DNA of 64,000 bases, taken from Ktedonosporobacter rubrisoli (GTDB lineage Bacteria > Chloroflexota > Ktedonobacteria > Ktedonobacterales > Ktedonobacteraceae). The DNA is taken from contig NZ_CP035758.1 in NCBI RefSeq assembly GCF_004208415.1, forward strand, positions 1,178,001 to 1,242,000, in the 5' to 3' direction. The notes under the pieces were generated by a model that saw only the letters and a program-made list of their open reading frames with translations, did not search any database and had not been told where the DNA came from. The position numbers and the translations under genes are program-made. Below are positions 43,305-51,984 of this stretch, one piece after another; positions within the stretch are counted from its first letter, which is position 1; each line of letters starts with the position of its first letter.

Positions 43305-43463
43305 ATGGCTACCGCAACTGAAATCGGTGTCCACCGATGCCAGATCAATACCCAGGAAAAGTATATGCAAGCAATAACTAGACAGCGAGGCCAGATTTAT
43401 GCCAATCACATATTCCAGCAAGATTGTAAAATTAGAGCCGGCAAAGTTCCACGCCCACAATAA
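43305..43463 (+). CDS. 52-codon leader ORF overlapping the Cfr-like start
   Basis: TTTGGAGGAAACAC before the ATG is the best ribosome site of the locus, far better than that of the methyltransferase (GCGAGGCCAG). The peptide starts MATATEIGVHRCQINTQEKY and matches no family I know. It overlaps the methyltransferase gene by 65 bases in a different frame, so ribosomes translating it would pass through the weak start at 43399. Translational coupling or control by stalling is the likely purpose. Confidence 0.45.
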   Translation: MATATEIGVHRCQINTQEKYMQAITRQRGQIYANHIFQQDCKIRAGKVPRPQ

Positions 43464-44574
43464 GCTCAGCAAGTATGAGCGGATACGTGTCTTTCTAGAG
43501 GAAAGGCAGTTGCCCGCCTACCGTTTCTCGCAGATCACGCAAGCCATTTTTAAGGAGCGCATTGGCGACTTTGCCCAGATGCACACTCTGCCAGAATCGC
43601 TGCGCAGCGCCTTACGCGCGACATTTGGCGAGAACATCCTGAGCCTTCGTGCCGTCCATGAAAGTCTCTCCCCGCAGGCCAGAAAGCTCCTCTTTGAGTT
43701 GGAGGATCATAAACGCATCGAGGCCGTAGGCATGACCTATCGCGCGGGCTGGCAATCGTTCTGCATCTCCTCACAGTCCGGCTGCAATTTCGGCTGCACC
43801 TTCTGTGCCACCGGAGCCATTGGACTGAAGAGAAGCCTGACGGCAGATGAAATCACTGACCAGATATTATACTTCCATCTCCAGAAGCATTCCATCGATA
43901 GCGTCTCTTTTATGGGCATGGGTGAAGCTCTTGCCAACCCACACACTTTTCGCGCACTCCAAATTCTAATCGATCCCGCCCTATTCGGGCTAAGTCCGCG
44001 CCGGCTGACAGTTTCCACGATAGGCGTTATTCCCTCAATCCAGCGCCTCACGCGCGAGTTCCCACAGGTCAATCTCACCTTCTCGTTACATTCGCCCTTC
44101 ACGGAACAGCGCAGCTTGCTAGTTCCGCTCAACCGGACATATCCTCTACATGAGGTCATGCTAGCACTTGATGAGCACGTTCAACAGACTGGGAGAAAAG
44201 TCTATCTCGCCTATACGCTGCTGCACGGAGTCAACGATACGCCCGAGCACGCGCGGGGCCTGATTGCCTTGCTTAAGGAAAGGGGAAACCTTGCCCATCT
44301 CTACCACATCAACTTGATCAGCTATAATCCGGCAAGTGGCGCGCCAGTCACCTACGAACGCTCGGATAAGCAGACGTTTGATAGCTTTTATCGACGGCTC
44401 AAAGCTGCCGGAATGCATGTCACGGCCCGACAATCCTTCGGGGTCGAGATCGATGCCGCCTGCGGACAGCTCTATGGTCGTTACCAGGCTGCCCACAGAG
44501 AACAGCCCCCAGCTCGGGCCTCTACGCTGCCTGGTCGCATCTCGGTCTGCACTGCCAAAGGGCCAGGCTTGTGA
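43399..44574 (+). CDS. Radical-SAM 23S rRNA methyltransferase, Cfr-like
   Basis: 391 residues. The radical-SAM Cys triad is C129, C133, C136 in SGCNFGCTFCATG. C122 (SFCISSQ) and C355 (DAACGQLYG) are at the places of the two extra Cys needed for methyl transfer in RlmN/Cfr. The text is closer to Cfr than to RlmN: YRAGWQSFCISSQ, SFMGMGEALAN, LSPRRLTVSTIG, FPQVNLTFSLHSP and IDAACGQLYGRYQ recall Cfr nearly word for word. Cfr methylates C8 of A2503 in 23S rRNA and so blocks phenicols, lincosamides, oxazolidinones, pleuromutilins and streptogramin A. A C-terminal tail of about 28 residues is extra. C8 activity is inferred. Confidence 0.85.
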   Translation: MPITYSSKIVKLEPAKFHAHNKLSKYERIRVFLEERQLPAYRFSQITQAIFKERIGDFAQMHTLPESLRSALRATFGENILSLRAVHESLSPQARKLLFELEDHKRIEAVGMTYRAGWQSFCISSQSGCNFGCTFCATGAIGLKRSLTADEITDQILYFHLQKHSIDSVSFMGMGEALANPHTFRALQILIDPALFGLSPRRLTVSTIGVIPSIQRLTREFPQVNLTFSLHSPFTEQRSLLVPLNRTYPLHEVMLALDEHVQQTGRKVYLAYTLLHGVNDTPEHARGLIALLKERGNLAHLYHINLISYNPASGAPVTYERSDKQTFDSFYRRLKAAGMHVTARQSFGVEIDAACGQLYGRYQAAHREQPPARASTLPGRISVCTAKGPGL

Positions 44575-44626
44575 TGTGGAGCAGAGTACAAATAGCTAGT
44601 ACGGCAGGGAGAAAGGCTAGCGCTAT

Positions 44627-44677
44627 CCGCTAGCTAGCGGGACAACTCGCCTCTACGGGAGTGGCAAGCTCCCGTAG
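44627..44677. terminator. Hairpins between convergent genes
   Basis: CTACGGGAG (44653-44661) and CTCCCGTAG (44669-44677) form a perfect nine-pair stem with a seven-base loop. The palindrome CCGCTAGCTAGCGG (44627-44640) lies just before it. It probably terminates the Cfr-like gene and the facing acyltransferase gene. Confidence 0.55.
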
Positions 44678-44734
44678 TTCCCTGAGAGGGCGTAACGAAA
44701 GCCGCCACGAAGATGAGCCAGAGCGCAATGTTCC

Positions 44735-45940
44735 TCAGAGGATTTTTGAGGCGAACGGAATCTTGCGCACCAGGGAGGCCAGCGCGTAGCAGAGCGGAAC
44801 CCCAACTAGCGCGGCCAGGGCAAATTTGAGTAACGCCTCGGCATGGAAGCCGCGTAGAGCAAGCGCGAACAGGACAATAATAGGAATATGGATGATATAA
44901 ACTGTAAAAGACTGCTGCGATAGCATGCGATCAAAGCGATTCTGACGATTGAAGAAGCGGCGGAACAGAGTAATCGCGCCAAGGCAAATTCCCACAGAGA
45001 AAGTGCTGTCCCAGAGCGCATATACCGCTGATTGCCAGGTTCCGTGGCCCAGAAAGGCAGTTCCACCGGAGAGGGCCAGGGGAAAGAGCACAAGCGTCGC
45101 CAGCCCAGCAGCCACGAAGCCAATTTTTCCCATAGAACCCGGAATGGTAAGAAACCAGTTCTGGCGAAAGGCGATGGCGCCCAGGACGAAGAAACTGAGG
45201 TACTGCGGCAAGAAAGAGAGCGTCGGGAAACCGAGAATCGGGATAAACATGCCCATCGGTACCACGATACACATCATATAGTTTGCTAGCGCCAGGCCCA
45301 GAATAAAGAGGCCTACAGCCAGGTAGGTTGGTGGCCTTGACGTGCGCTCGCCGATTTGAACCCGGCCACGTATCAGCCAGCGCCAGATGATATAGCCAAG
45401 ATCAAAGATCAGGAGCATCTCCGCAAACCAGAGCGGACCTACGCCAAGCGCCTCAGGAAATTGCTGCCAGCTAGCCAGAGGCGTCAGGTGAAAAAAATTC
45501 CCGGGCGTCGGGCTCAGCAAGGGACTGATACTCGCAAGCGGGCTGAGCACAAACACATAGGCAAGCGTCGGGATGCCCAGACGCACCAGGCGATCCTTAT
45601 AGAAGGTTCCCGGCGTCTTGCGCTCAAAGGAACCGGGAGTAAAGTAGCCGGAGATCAAGAAGAAAAAGCCCATAAAGTAGGCCTGATTAAAGAGTACAAA
45701 CACCAGGAACACCAGGGATGCTAAGCGGTCCTGCGGGCCAGGAGGCTCTACGTAGTAGAAAGCCGTAGTAGCCCCATAGATCACGGCCAGGTGGTGCAAA
45801 ACCACCAAAACCGTCAAGGCGACCCGCAGGTTATCGAGGAAGAAGATGCGCACACGCTTGCCCGCTGGCGAGCCTGGCCGGGCCAGGCTCGTATTACTAT
45901 CAACGCTCGCTGCTGATGTCTGCTCTTGATAATATGACAT
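44735..45940 (-). CDS. Acyltransferase 3 family membrane protein
   Basis: 401 residues with about ten helices. The N-terminal FFLDNLRVALTVLVVLHHLAV holds the family motif R-x(10)-H. FFFLISGYFTPGSFERK (about 100) is the usual loop after helix 3. Start chosen at 45940 with AGGGAAGAG before it; an upstream extension of 33 residues lacks a ribosome site. Members move acyl groups onto extracellular sugars, peptidoglycan or antibiotics. Substrate unknown. Lies 55 bases after the small membrane protein gene, likely the same transcript. Confidence 0.88.
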   Translation of the reverse strand: MSYYQEQTSAASVDSNTSLARPGSPAGKRVRIFFLDNLRVALTVLVVLHHLAVIYGATTAFYYVEPPGPQDRLASLVFLVFVLFNQAYFMGFFFLISGYFTPGSFERKTPGTFYKDRLVRLGIPTLAYVFVLSPLASISPLLSPTPGNFFHLTPLASWQQFPEALGVGPLWFAEMLLIFDLGYIIWRWLIRGRVQIGERTSRPPTYLAVGLFILGLALANYMMCIVVPMGMFIPILGFPTLSFLPQYLSFFVLGAIAFRQNWFLTIPGSMGKIGFVAAGLATLVLFPLALSGGTAFLGHGTWQSAVYALWDSTFSVGICLGAITLFRRFFNRQNRFDRMLSQQSFTVYIIHIPIIVLFALALRGFHAEALLKFALAALVGVPLCYALASLVRKIPFASKIL

Positions 45941-45995
45941 GCTCAACTCTTCCCTTTCAGGGTATGAGAAAGCCCCGCTGGTACTTGTGCTCGCT

Positions 45996-46418
45996 TTAGC
46001 GGGCGGCAAAGGCCGAGCGCAGACCCTTGCCATTGACAATCACGACCACGCCGAGTAGAAGCAGCCCACAGACGCCCTGTTCAATTTTCATCCAGAATGG
46101 GAAGACACCGGGAAGCACAATGATGACGATAATAGCCACCAGCATGATCGCCGAGACGATCCGCAGCCGTAGATATCCACGACTGGAGCCACGGGCCATT
46201 TGTAGAGCAAAGATGAGCGTGAGCAAGGCGCTGGCCGCGACAATTGAGCCACGTATCCAGACCGCTGGAGTAACTAAGGCAACGTTGTTGCGCATAAAGA
46301 TGGCAAACACGAGAGTGAGCACGCTGATGGCGAGATAGCAGCTGACAAGCAGCTTCACGCTACGTAGCGCTGTCTGACTATGTTCCAGGCGTTCTTCGCT
46401 TATATTTGAAGGCTTCAA
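45996..46418 (-). CDS. Small four-helix membrane protein, unknown function
   Basis: 140 residues from a TTG with AAAGGA 8 bases upstream. Four hydrophobic segments (SVKLLVSCYLAISVLTLVF, then near 50, 85 and 115). A charged N-terminus and a short basic C-terminus are seen. No recognisable motif. It sits upstream of the acyltransferase gene in the same direction. Confidence 0.65.
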   Translation of the reverse strand: MKPSNISEERLEHSQTALRSVKLLVSCYLAISVLTLVFAIFMRNNVALVTPAVWIRGSIVAASALLTLIFALQMARGSSRGYLRLRIVSAIMLVAIIVIIVLPGVFPFWMKIEQGVCGLLLLGVVVIVNGKGLRSAFAAR

Positions 46419-46716
46419 GGTGATGATCCTTTCGTTTCATTTACAAAGTTATTGTTTATTGCTTCGGCCTCCATCTGGAGTGCTCGTTGAGGGGAGTATA
46501 GCTGACAAACACCTCCCAGCGCCTGACCCATCAGACACAAATCGAAGCCTATTTCTGGCCTGGGCAATTTAGACTAGCGCTATAGATCAATTAAGAAGAC
46601 CTATGACCAGAGCCATAGGCCCTGTCGAGAAGATCTATGCCCAGCAACACTGGTAAGAGAAAAGTTGGTGGAGTATACTACGAAAAGCGTATCTCTTAGC
46701 ATTGGTGGGCATATAT

Positions 46717-47937
46717 ATGACAGACAAGCAAGCACAAATCATGCAAACGCAATCCGCGCTAATAGGCTGGTTCTCGCAGTGGGCCGCCTATTGCGTTGCA
46801 GGCGCAGCCTATATCTTTGGGCTCTTTCTAATCCAGCACACCCTGGTCAGCTTTCTGCTTCTCACGGGCATCTACGGAGCCTGGATCGCGACCCTTTATA
46901 TAGCGAGGAAAGATTGGCATCCTGGCTGGTGGCTTGTGCTGTTTTGCCTGGCCTGCTTCTCCCTCTTCACTCCATTGCCAAGCGCAAACGTCTACTGGCT
47001 GCCGATCTTACCTACGGAGACTGCTTGTTTGCTGGTCGTGCTCAAACCACGCTATCTCGGTCTATTGCTCGCAGGCACTCTCTGGGTGGGTACAGGCCTA
47101 ACTCTTAGCCTTGTAAACAAACAGTTGGATATCGGTGCGCAGATCATCCTCTTGATCTCGTTCAGTTCCATCTGTGGGTGCACGTTGATGATCCAGGAAC
47201 TCGCCCTGGCTCATACGCGCCTGCAAGAGTATAGCGCACAGGTGGAGGAACTTTCGGTAGTGCGCGAGCGCAACCGGATTGCCCGTGAAATTCACGATAC
47301 GCTGGGCCACGCCCTGACCTTACTGGCGGTCCAGTTGGAAACTGCAACGCAGTTCGAAGCGCGCGGCGATCCCCGTCTACGCGAGAAACTGCTGGAAGCA
47401 CGCAGAGTAGCCAAAGCCTGCCTTACCGACGTCCGTCACTCTGTCGAGGCCCTCAGACCCGATGAGGCCTTGCACGGTTCGCTACAGGAGCAACTGCGCA
47501 AGCTGGTGGCCGAATTTGAAAGCAACTGCCACGGAACCAACATTACGCTCGATCTGGAAGAAGCGACGCAACCTCTCAACCCGGAACTCTCTCTGGCGCT
47601 CTATCGCTGCGCGCAGGAGGCCTTGACCAATATTCGCAAGCATGCACATGCGACGAAGGTGTTGCTGCGCCTCTCGACGAGCGCTGAGCAGAAGGGAGAG
47701 GTAGAACTGACCATCCTTGACAATGGTCAGGGAGGCGCTCCTCTCCCTGAGCAAAGCACTTCTGGCTTCGGCCTGCTGGGCATCCGCGAACGCGTTGCAC
47801 TCCTGAACGGAACGCTGCAAGCCGGCCCGGATTCCAGGGGCGGTTGGCGCGTCGAAGTGGTGCTTCCACTCAACAAAAACCAGGGGCGAGCAAGGATCAG
47901 CGCCCCAAGAACACATGATACCAGGGAGAAGGTGTAA
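46717..47937 (+). CDS. NarL-type sensor histidine kinase
   Basis: 406 residues from the ATG at 46717 (GGTGGG nearby, weak). Four to six helices fill the first 155 residues with little extracytoplasmic sequence, so it likely senses the membrane or an intramembrane signal. The HisKA_3 box is RIAREIHDTLGHALTLL with phospho-acceptor His near 196. NIRKHAHA and LDNGQGG belong to the ATPase domain. The response regulator starts four bases after its stop, so the two genes are translationally close. Similar to DesK-like kinases. Confidence 0.9.
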   Translation: MTDKQAQIMQTQSALIGWFSQWAAYCVAGAAYIFGLFLIQHTLVSFLLLTGIYGAWIATLYIARKDWHPGWWLVLFCLACFSLFTPLPSANVYWLPILPTETACLLVVLKPRYLGLLLAGTLWVGTGLTLSLVNKQLDIGAQIILLISFSSICGCTLMIQELALAHTRLQEYSAQVEELSVVRERNRIAREIHDTLGHALTLLAVQLETATQFEARGDPRLREKLLEARRVAKACLTDVRHSVEALRPDEALHGSLQEQLRKLVAEFESNCHGTNITLDLEEATQPLNPELSLALYRCAQEALTNIRKHAHATKVLLRLSTSAEQKGEVELTILDNGQGGAPLPEQSTSGFGLLGIRERVALLNGTLQAGPDSRGGWRVEVVLPLNKNQGRARISAPRTHDTREKV

Positions 47938-47941
47938 CCAC

Positions 47942-48634
47942 ATGGTAGAGCAAATCCGCGTGATGATTGTAGATGATCAGCGCTTGCTTTGCGAGGGCTT
48001 CCGCGAACTTATCGAACTTGCCCCAGATCTTGAAGTAGTAGGCATAGCCAGCGATGGTGAGGAAGCCTTGTCCACGGTCAAATGTCTTGCCGCCAGGCAA
48101 ATGGCTCCCCATGTAGTGCTCATGGACGTGCGCATGCCGCATATGGATGGCATTCAGGCCACGCGGGCCTTCAAAGAGCGCTGGCCCGAGATCCGCATTA
48201 TCATCCTTACCACTTTCGATGATCGAGAGCTTATCCAGTCAGGCCTGCAAGCTGGCGCTCAGGGCTATATACTCAAGGACATCACTGCCGAGCAGCTCGC
48301 CATGACCATTCACGTCGTCGCCCAGGGTCAGTTTCTCCTACATCCTGACGTTGCCAATAAAGTCATCGCCGCCTTTTCCTCGGCACCTGACGAGCCAGCC
48401 ACCACCCCTGGACGCCCTACGTCAAGCGGCCCGAGCGACGTAGCGGCCCTGACTGAGCGCGAGCGGGAGGTCCTGGCCTTACTTGTGCGCGGCGCTTCCA
48501 ATCGTGAAATCAGCGAGTCCTTATATATCGCCAGCGGCACCGTCAAAAACCACCTGAGCAACATCCTGGGCAAGCTAGGCGTGCGCGATCGTACCCAGGC
48601 CGCGCTTAAGGCTAAAGAGCTAGGCTTGCTGTAG
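47942..48634 (+). CDS. NarL/LuxR-type response regulator
   Basis: 230 residues. The receiver has the acidic pair in MIVDDQRLL, phospho-acceptor Asp in VVLMDVRMPHMDG and Lys in YILKDITAE. A linker rich in Pro and Thr follows, then the LuxR HTH (about 165-228) with LTEREREVLALLVRGASNREI. Partner of the kinase just upstream. The start at 47942 follows CAGGGAGAAGG; an earlier in-frame start at 47915 would overlap the kinase. Confidence 0.92.
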   Translation: MVEQIRVMIVDDQRLLCEGFRELIELAPDLEVVGIASDGEEALSTVKCLAARQMAPHVVLMDVRMPHMDGIQATRAFKERWPEIRIIILTTFDDRELIQSGLQAGAQGYILKDITAEQLAMTIHVVAQGQFLLHPDVANKVIAAFSSAPDEPATTPGRPTSSGPSDVAALTEREREVLALLVRGASNREISESLYIASGTVKNHLSNILGKLGVRDRTQAALKAKELGLL

Positions 48635-48838
48635 GCAAAGCCCGGCTACACGCTATCTTCTCAAGAGGAGGAAGAGGCGTTGCTCTTCTCAAGTGACAAT
48701 GCTGCCCGGAGAGCAAGATCTGAGAAGTTCTTTTCTGGCAGGCCTGCTATAATATGCTTGAGGCTGAGCCGGTGAGCGCCAGGGGTAGCAAAACGAAATT
48801 TACCTCATTTCGCCAATATCACGTTAAGGAGGAACAGT

Positions 48839-49555
48839 ATGAGTATTCTTGCTGAGGAAAGGTTGTCAGATTCGCCATATGTAGCAAGTATTTCCTTTGG
48901 TCATACGGTGAGAGATGGCAGCACCATACGTCCTTCTATAAGCCATTGGCACATGGTCCTGCGCAAACTGCATGGCAAGGTCGATCTACTCGTCGTTGGG
49001 CCATTAACGAGTGCGAGCCCGCTCTCCTATACCGAGGGCGCTGAACTACTCTGGATCAAATTCAAGCTGGGCACCTTTTTGCCCCATCTACCCACAAAGC
49101 TCATATTAGATAAAGAGACGGAGCTCCCAGGGGCGACGCGGCAATCCTTCTGGCTCTCCGGCTCAGCCTGGCAATTTCCCGATTATGAAAACGCCGATAC
49201 ATTCGTTAATAGGCTCGCCCGCGCTGGGGTGCTGGCCTATGATCCCCTTGTCAATGCCGTGCTAGAAGAAGAGCAAAAGGAGCGCGCAAAAGATGTGCCC
49301 GAACGCACTTTGCGCTATCGCTTTGCACGCTCGACAGGCTTAAGCGCTAGCTACATTCGGCAGATGAGGCGCGCCCAACATGCCTCTACCCTCTTAAAAA
49401 ACGGAGTCTCTATTCTCGACACCGTAGATGAGGCCGGCTACTTCGATCAAGCGCACCTGACCAAATCGCTGAAGCAATTCATTGGCTATACCCCGGCGCA
49501 AATCAGTCGCTTAAGTCCACATTCCAGCCATAAAAAATGGAGCGATGAGTGCTGA
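48839..49555 (+). CDS. AraC-family regulator
   Basis: 238 residues. AAGGAGGAACAGT precedes the ATG. The N-terminal part has the DUF6597-type sensor look (HWHMVLRKLHGKVDLLVVGP). The C-terminal HTH (about 150-235) has TLRYRFARSTGLSASYIRQM and AGYFDQAHLTKSLKQFIGYTP, the AraC signature. Target unknown; the DHFR-like gene is next on the same strand, 242 bases on. Confidence 0.87.
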   Translation: MSILAEERLSDSPYVASISFGHTVRDGSTIRPSISHWHMVLRKLHGKVDLLVVGPLTSASPLSYTEGAELLWIKFKLGTFLPHLPTKLILDKETELPGATRQSFWLSGSAWQFPDYENADTFVNRLARAGVLAYDPLVNAVLEEEQKERAKDVPERTLRYRFARSTGLSASYIRQMRRAQHASTLLKNGVSILDTVDEAGYFDQAHLTKSLKQFIGYTPAQISRLSPHSSHKKWSDEC

Positions 49556-49797
49556 GCAAGCATGCAGGCGTCCTCTTGCTCTCTATTAAAAACTGCTATC
49601 TGCGTACCGCAAACGGTATTTGCAAAAACTTCAGTCTTCCCAAAAAGAGCTTCAACTTGCATTCATTTATGGCCTTGAAAGATCGCGTCCTATACCAAAT
49701 TTAGTTTGCCGTTTGATACAAGACAAGCCTCTCACCTTGAGATACTATAGCTATGTTTTCCCAAAGAGCCGAAAACACAAAATAAAGGAGTAGCATA

Positions 49798-50391
49798 ATG
49801 GGAAAAATTGCTACAGAGTTCTCAATGTCGCTGGATGGCTTTGTCGCCGGCCCCAACGATGAGGTAGAGCAGGTCTTCAAATGGATGATGAGCGGTGATA
49901 CAGAAATTACCGCCGTAAAAGGTGATGGAGATATCGAGCTCAAAGTCCCCGAAGAGAGTGCTAGCATCTTTGAGGAAGATTATAAACGCTTTGGCGTGAT
50001 CGTGGCCGGGCGCCGCATATTCGATATGACCCACGGCTGGGGAGGCAAGCACCCCATGGATGTACCCATAATTGTGGTGACACATCAGCCCCCACCAGAA
50101 TGGTGCAAACCGGAATGGCCAGTAACTTTCGTCCACGATGGCCTGGAAAGCGCCCTGGCTCTGGCCCGCAAGATCGCCGGTGAGAAAGACGTTGCAATAG
50201 CCTCCACGACGCTTGTACAGCAGTGTCTCAAGGCCGGCTGGCTCGACGAAATTCTTGTCGATCTTGTGCCTTTTCTGCTCGGCAAGGGTGTGCGCCTATT
50301 CGCCGAACTTGACGCGCCCCTTGAGATGGAAATCGCCAGCGTGGTGCCCTCAAAAGGCGTTACCCACATCACCTACCGCATCAACAAGTAA
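49798..50391 (+). CDS. DHFR/RibD-like reductase family protein
   Basis: 197 residues. The N-terminal EFSMSLDGFVAGPND is the signature of the RibD C-terminal/DHFR-like family seen next to regulators. FGVIVAGRRIFDMTHGWGG (about 62-80) and DVAIASTTLVQQCLKAG with LVPFLLGKGVRLF near 160 complete the fold. It probably binds NADPH and reduces a folate- or pterin-like substrate; this is inferred. AAAGGAG is 7 bases before the ATG. Confidence 0.87.
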   Translation: MGKIATEFSMSLDGFVAGPNDEVEQVFKWMMSGDTEITAVKGDGDIELKVPEESASIFEEDYKRFGVIVAGRRIFDMTHGWGGKHPMDVPIIVVTHQPPPEWCKPEWPVTFVHDGLESALALARKIAGEKDVAIASTTLVQQCLKAGWLDEILVDLVPFLLGKGVRLFAELDAPLEMEIASVVPSKGVTHITYRINK

Positions 50392-50403
50392 GAAATTAGC
50401 GCA

Positions 50404-50489
50404 GTGGCAAGATAGCTTCTTCTTGCCACACGCAGATAAGCCCCAACAAGTCCGGAAAGGTTTGCTCCATTGCCAGGATTTCCGGACTT
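50404..50489. terminator. Two perfect hairpins after the DHFR-like gene
   Basis: GTGGCAAGA (50404-50412) with TCTTGCCAC (50421-50429), nine pairs, and AAGTCCGGAAA (50448-50458) with TTTCCGGACTT (50479-50489), eleven pairs. They lie between convergent genes and can end transcription from both sides. Confidence 0.6.
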
Positions 50490-50583
50490 GCTGCACGTCA
50501 CAGCGCAAAAACTTACGTGCTCTTATCTTCCTGCAGGGAAATCTTTCAACAAGGTTGAGCTTGAAAGTTTCAAGGTCTCAGGC

Positions 50584-51159
50584 TTATCGCTTCTGCTTTT
50601 GCAGGCGTGCTAAACGCTCATTATCCTGCTTCAAACGGGCTTCGGCCCTGGCAAGCAGCTCGGCAATTCTTTCCTGGGGCCAGATGACCACACCATCATC
50701 GTCAGCAATTACCAGATCGCCATCACGAATCACCTTGCCGCCAATCGAGACAGTACCTCCGACGATGGCCGGTCCATTTTTCTTAGGCGCCGTTGGCGTG
50801 ACACCACGACACCAGACGGGGAAGTTCATTTCGCGAATCTCACGAGAATCGCGTACCAGCCCATCAGTTACCAGGCCGGCAATACCGCCATTCTGCATTT
50901 GCAAGGCCATCAAGCCACCCAGGGTAGCCATATGCGATGTGCTACCGCCTGCGATGACGAGGACCGTGCCGGGCTCAGGCAGATTCTCTAGCACCTTGCG
51001 GACAGATAGATTATCATTCTGACTCATCAGAGCCACATAAGCGGGGCCGACGACCAACGAATTAGGCTGCAGAGGAAGTATATTGTTGGGGAGAACGCCC
51101 TCGCCCGAGCTTGCATCGGAGGCAAGGGTTGCGTTAAGCCACTCTGGAAATTTTTCCAT
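50584..51159 (-). CDS. RraA-like/HMG-aldolase-like family protein
   Basis: 191 residues. GGLVTDGLVRDSREIREMNFPVWC is represented by IAGLVTDGLVRDSREI and NFPVWCRG (about 90-115), the core of the RraA/4-hydroxy-4-methyl-2-oxoglutarate aldolase fold. GGKVIRDGDLVIADDDGVVI (about 150) is the conserved metal-binding region. Such proteins cleave 4-hydroxy-2-oxoacids, or in enterobacteria bind RNase E. The basic tail KQDNERLARLQKQKR is unusual. Aldolase is more likely than RNase E inhibitor since RNase E is not expected here. Confidence 0.82.
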   Translation of the reverse strand: MEKFPEWLNATLASDASSGEGVLPNNILPLQPNSLVVGPAYVALMSQNDNLSVRKVLENLPEPGTVLVIAGGSTSHMATLGGLMALQMQNGGIAGLVTDGLVRDSREIREMNFPVWCRGVTPTAPKKNGPAIVGGTVSIGGKVIRDGDLVIADDDGVVIWPQERIAELLARAEARLKQDNERLARLQKQKR

Positions 51160-51245
51160 AAATCTTTGTGCTAACCTCTCATAAATTGCATTTCGCTTGT
51201 TCAGTATATCCCCTCAAAAGGTCGAAATACAATGCAGCACTCGCT

Positions 51246-51737
51246 TCAATCCAGCCTGAGAATAAACTCTTCCACTTCCTGGTTGCGCGCATTGGCGAAG
51301 CCCCGGTCCTCACCGATTCGTACAAAGCCAGCTTTTTCCAGGACACGCAGAGAGGCAAGGTTATCCTTTATGGCACGCCCATACACCGGGCGGACTGCGA
51401 TACGCTTGAGTAAGATCGCCAGGGCTGCGCTGGCAATGCCTTTGCCCCAATAGGGCTTACCTAGCCAGTAGGTAACTTCTGAATGGCCCTTCTCATTTTC
51501 ATAGATCGAGATCGAGCCGGCTACTTCGTCAGCATAGAGGATGGTCTGAATAATATTGGCTTCATTGGCCAGATTCCTGTTCCAACGAGCCGTAAAGGCC
51601 TCTTTATCGGCAGGATCTTTGGGCGTAAAAGCTGCCATATAGATTGCCTGTGGGTCAAGTTGCTGCTCAAAGAAAATGGGGAGGTCGCTCATCATAACGT
51701 CTCGCAAGCGAATAGTGGGGGTAACGGCTTCTTTCAT
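51246..51737 (-). CDS. GNAT-family N-acetyltransferase
   Basis: 163 residues from the ATG with AAAGGATATC before it; an upstream frame to 51863 has no ribosome site. Acetyl-CoA binding is shown by YWLGKPYWGKGIASAALAILL (about 95-115, motif Q/R-x-x-G-x-G/A as WGKGIA). FVRIGEDRGFAN near the end is the usual beta-strand. RimJ/RimL-like. Substrate unknown. Confidence 0.87.
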   Translation of the reverse strand: MKEAVTPTIRLRDVMMSDLPIFFEQQLDPQAIYMAAFTPKDPADKEAFTARWNRNLANEANIIQTILYADEVAGSISIYENEKGHSEVTYWLGKPYWGKGIASAALAILLKRIAVRPVYGRAIKDNLASLRVLEKAGFVRIGEDRGFANARNQEVEEFILRLD

Positions 51738-51984
51738 GATATCCTTTCTTTTTGCCAGCCAGGATTGTCTTTGGTGCTCAGCGATATTTATATAGTATGG
51801 ATGTTCTAGTATATCACATCTGTGGTCAAATGTCAGTATAGAGCCGCTTCTGCCATCAGGCAAACACAGCCGGCTCGCGCAAAAGTCTGGCTGAGAAGAG
51901 ATAAGATGTGAGCATTTTTCTTCTCGTTGTCACATCTTCTTACGTTTATGCATCCTATTCTGTAGAAACGCAAAGGAGACTTCT

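Noticed and set aside
43399..44574. Annotation as plain RlmN
   Set aside because: The motif wording follows Cfr, although only a phylogeny can settle it.
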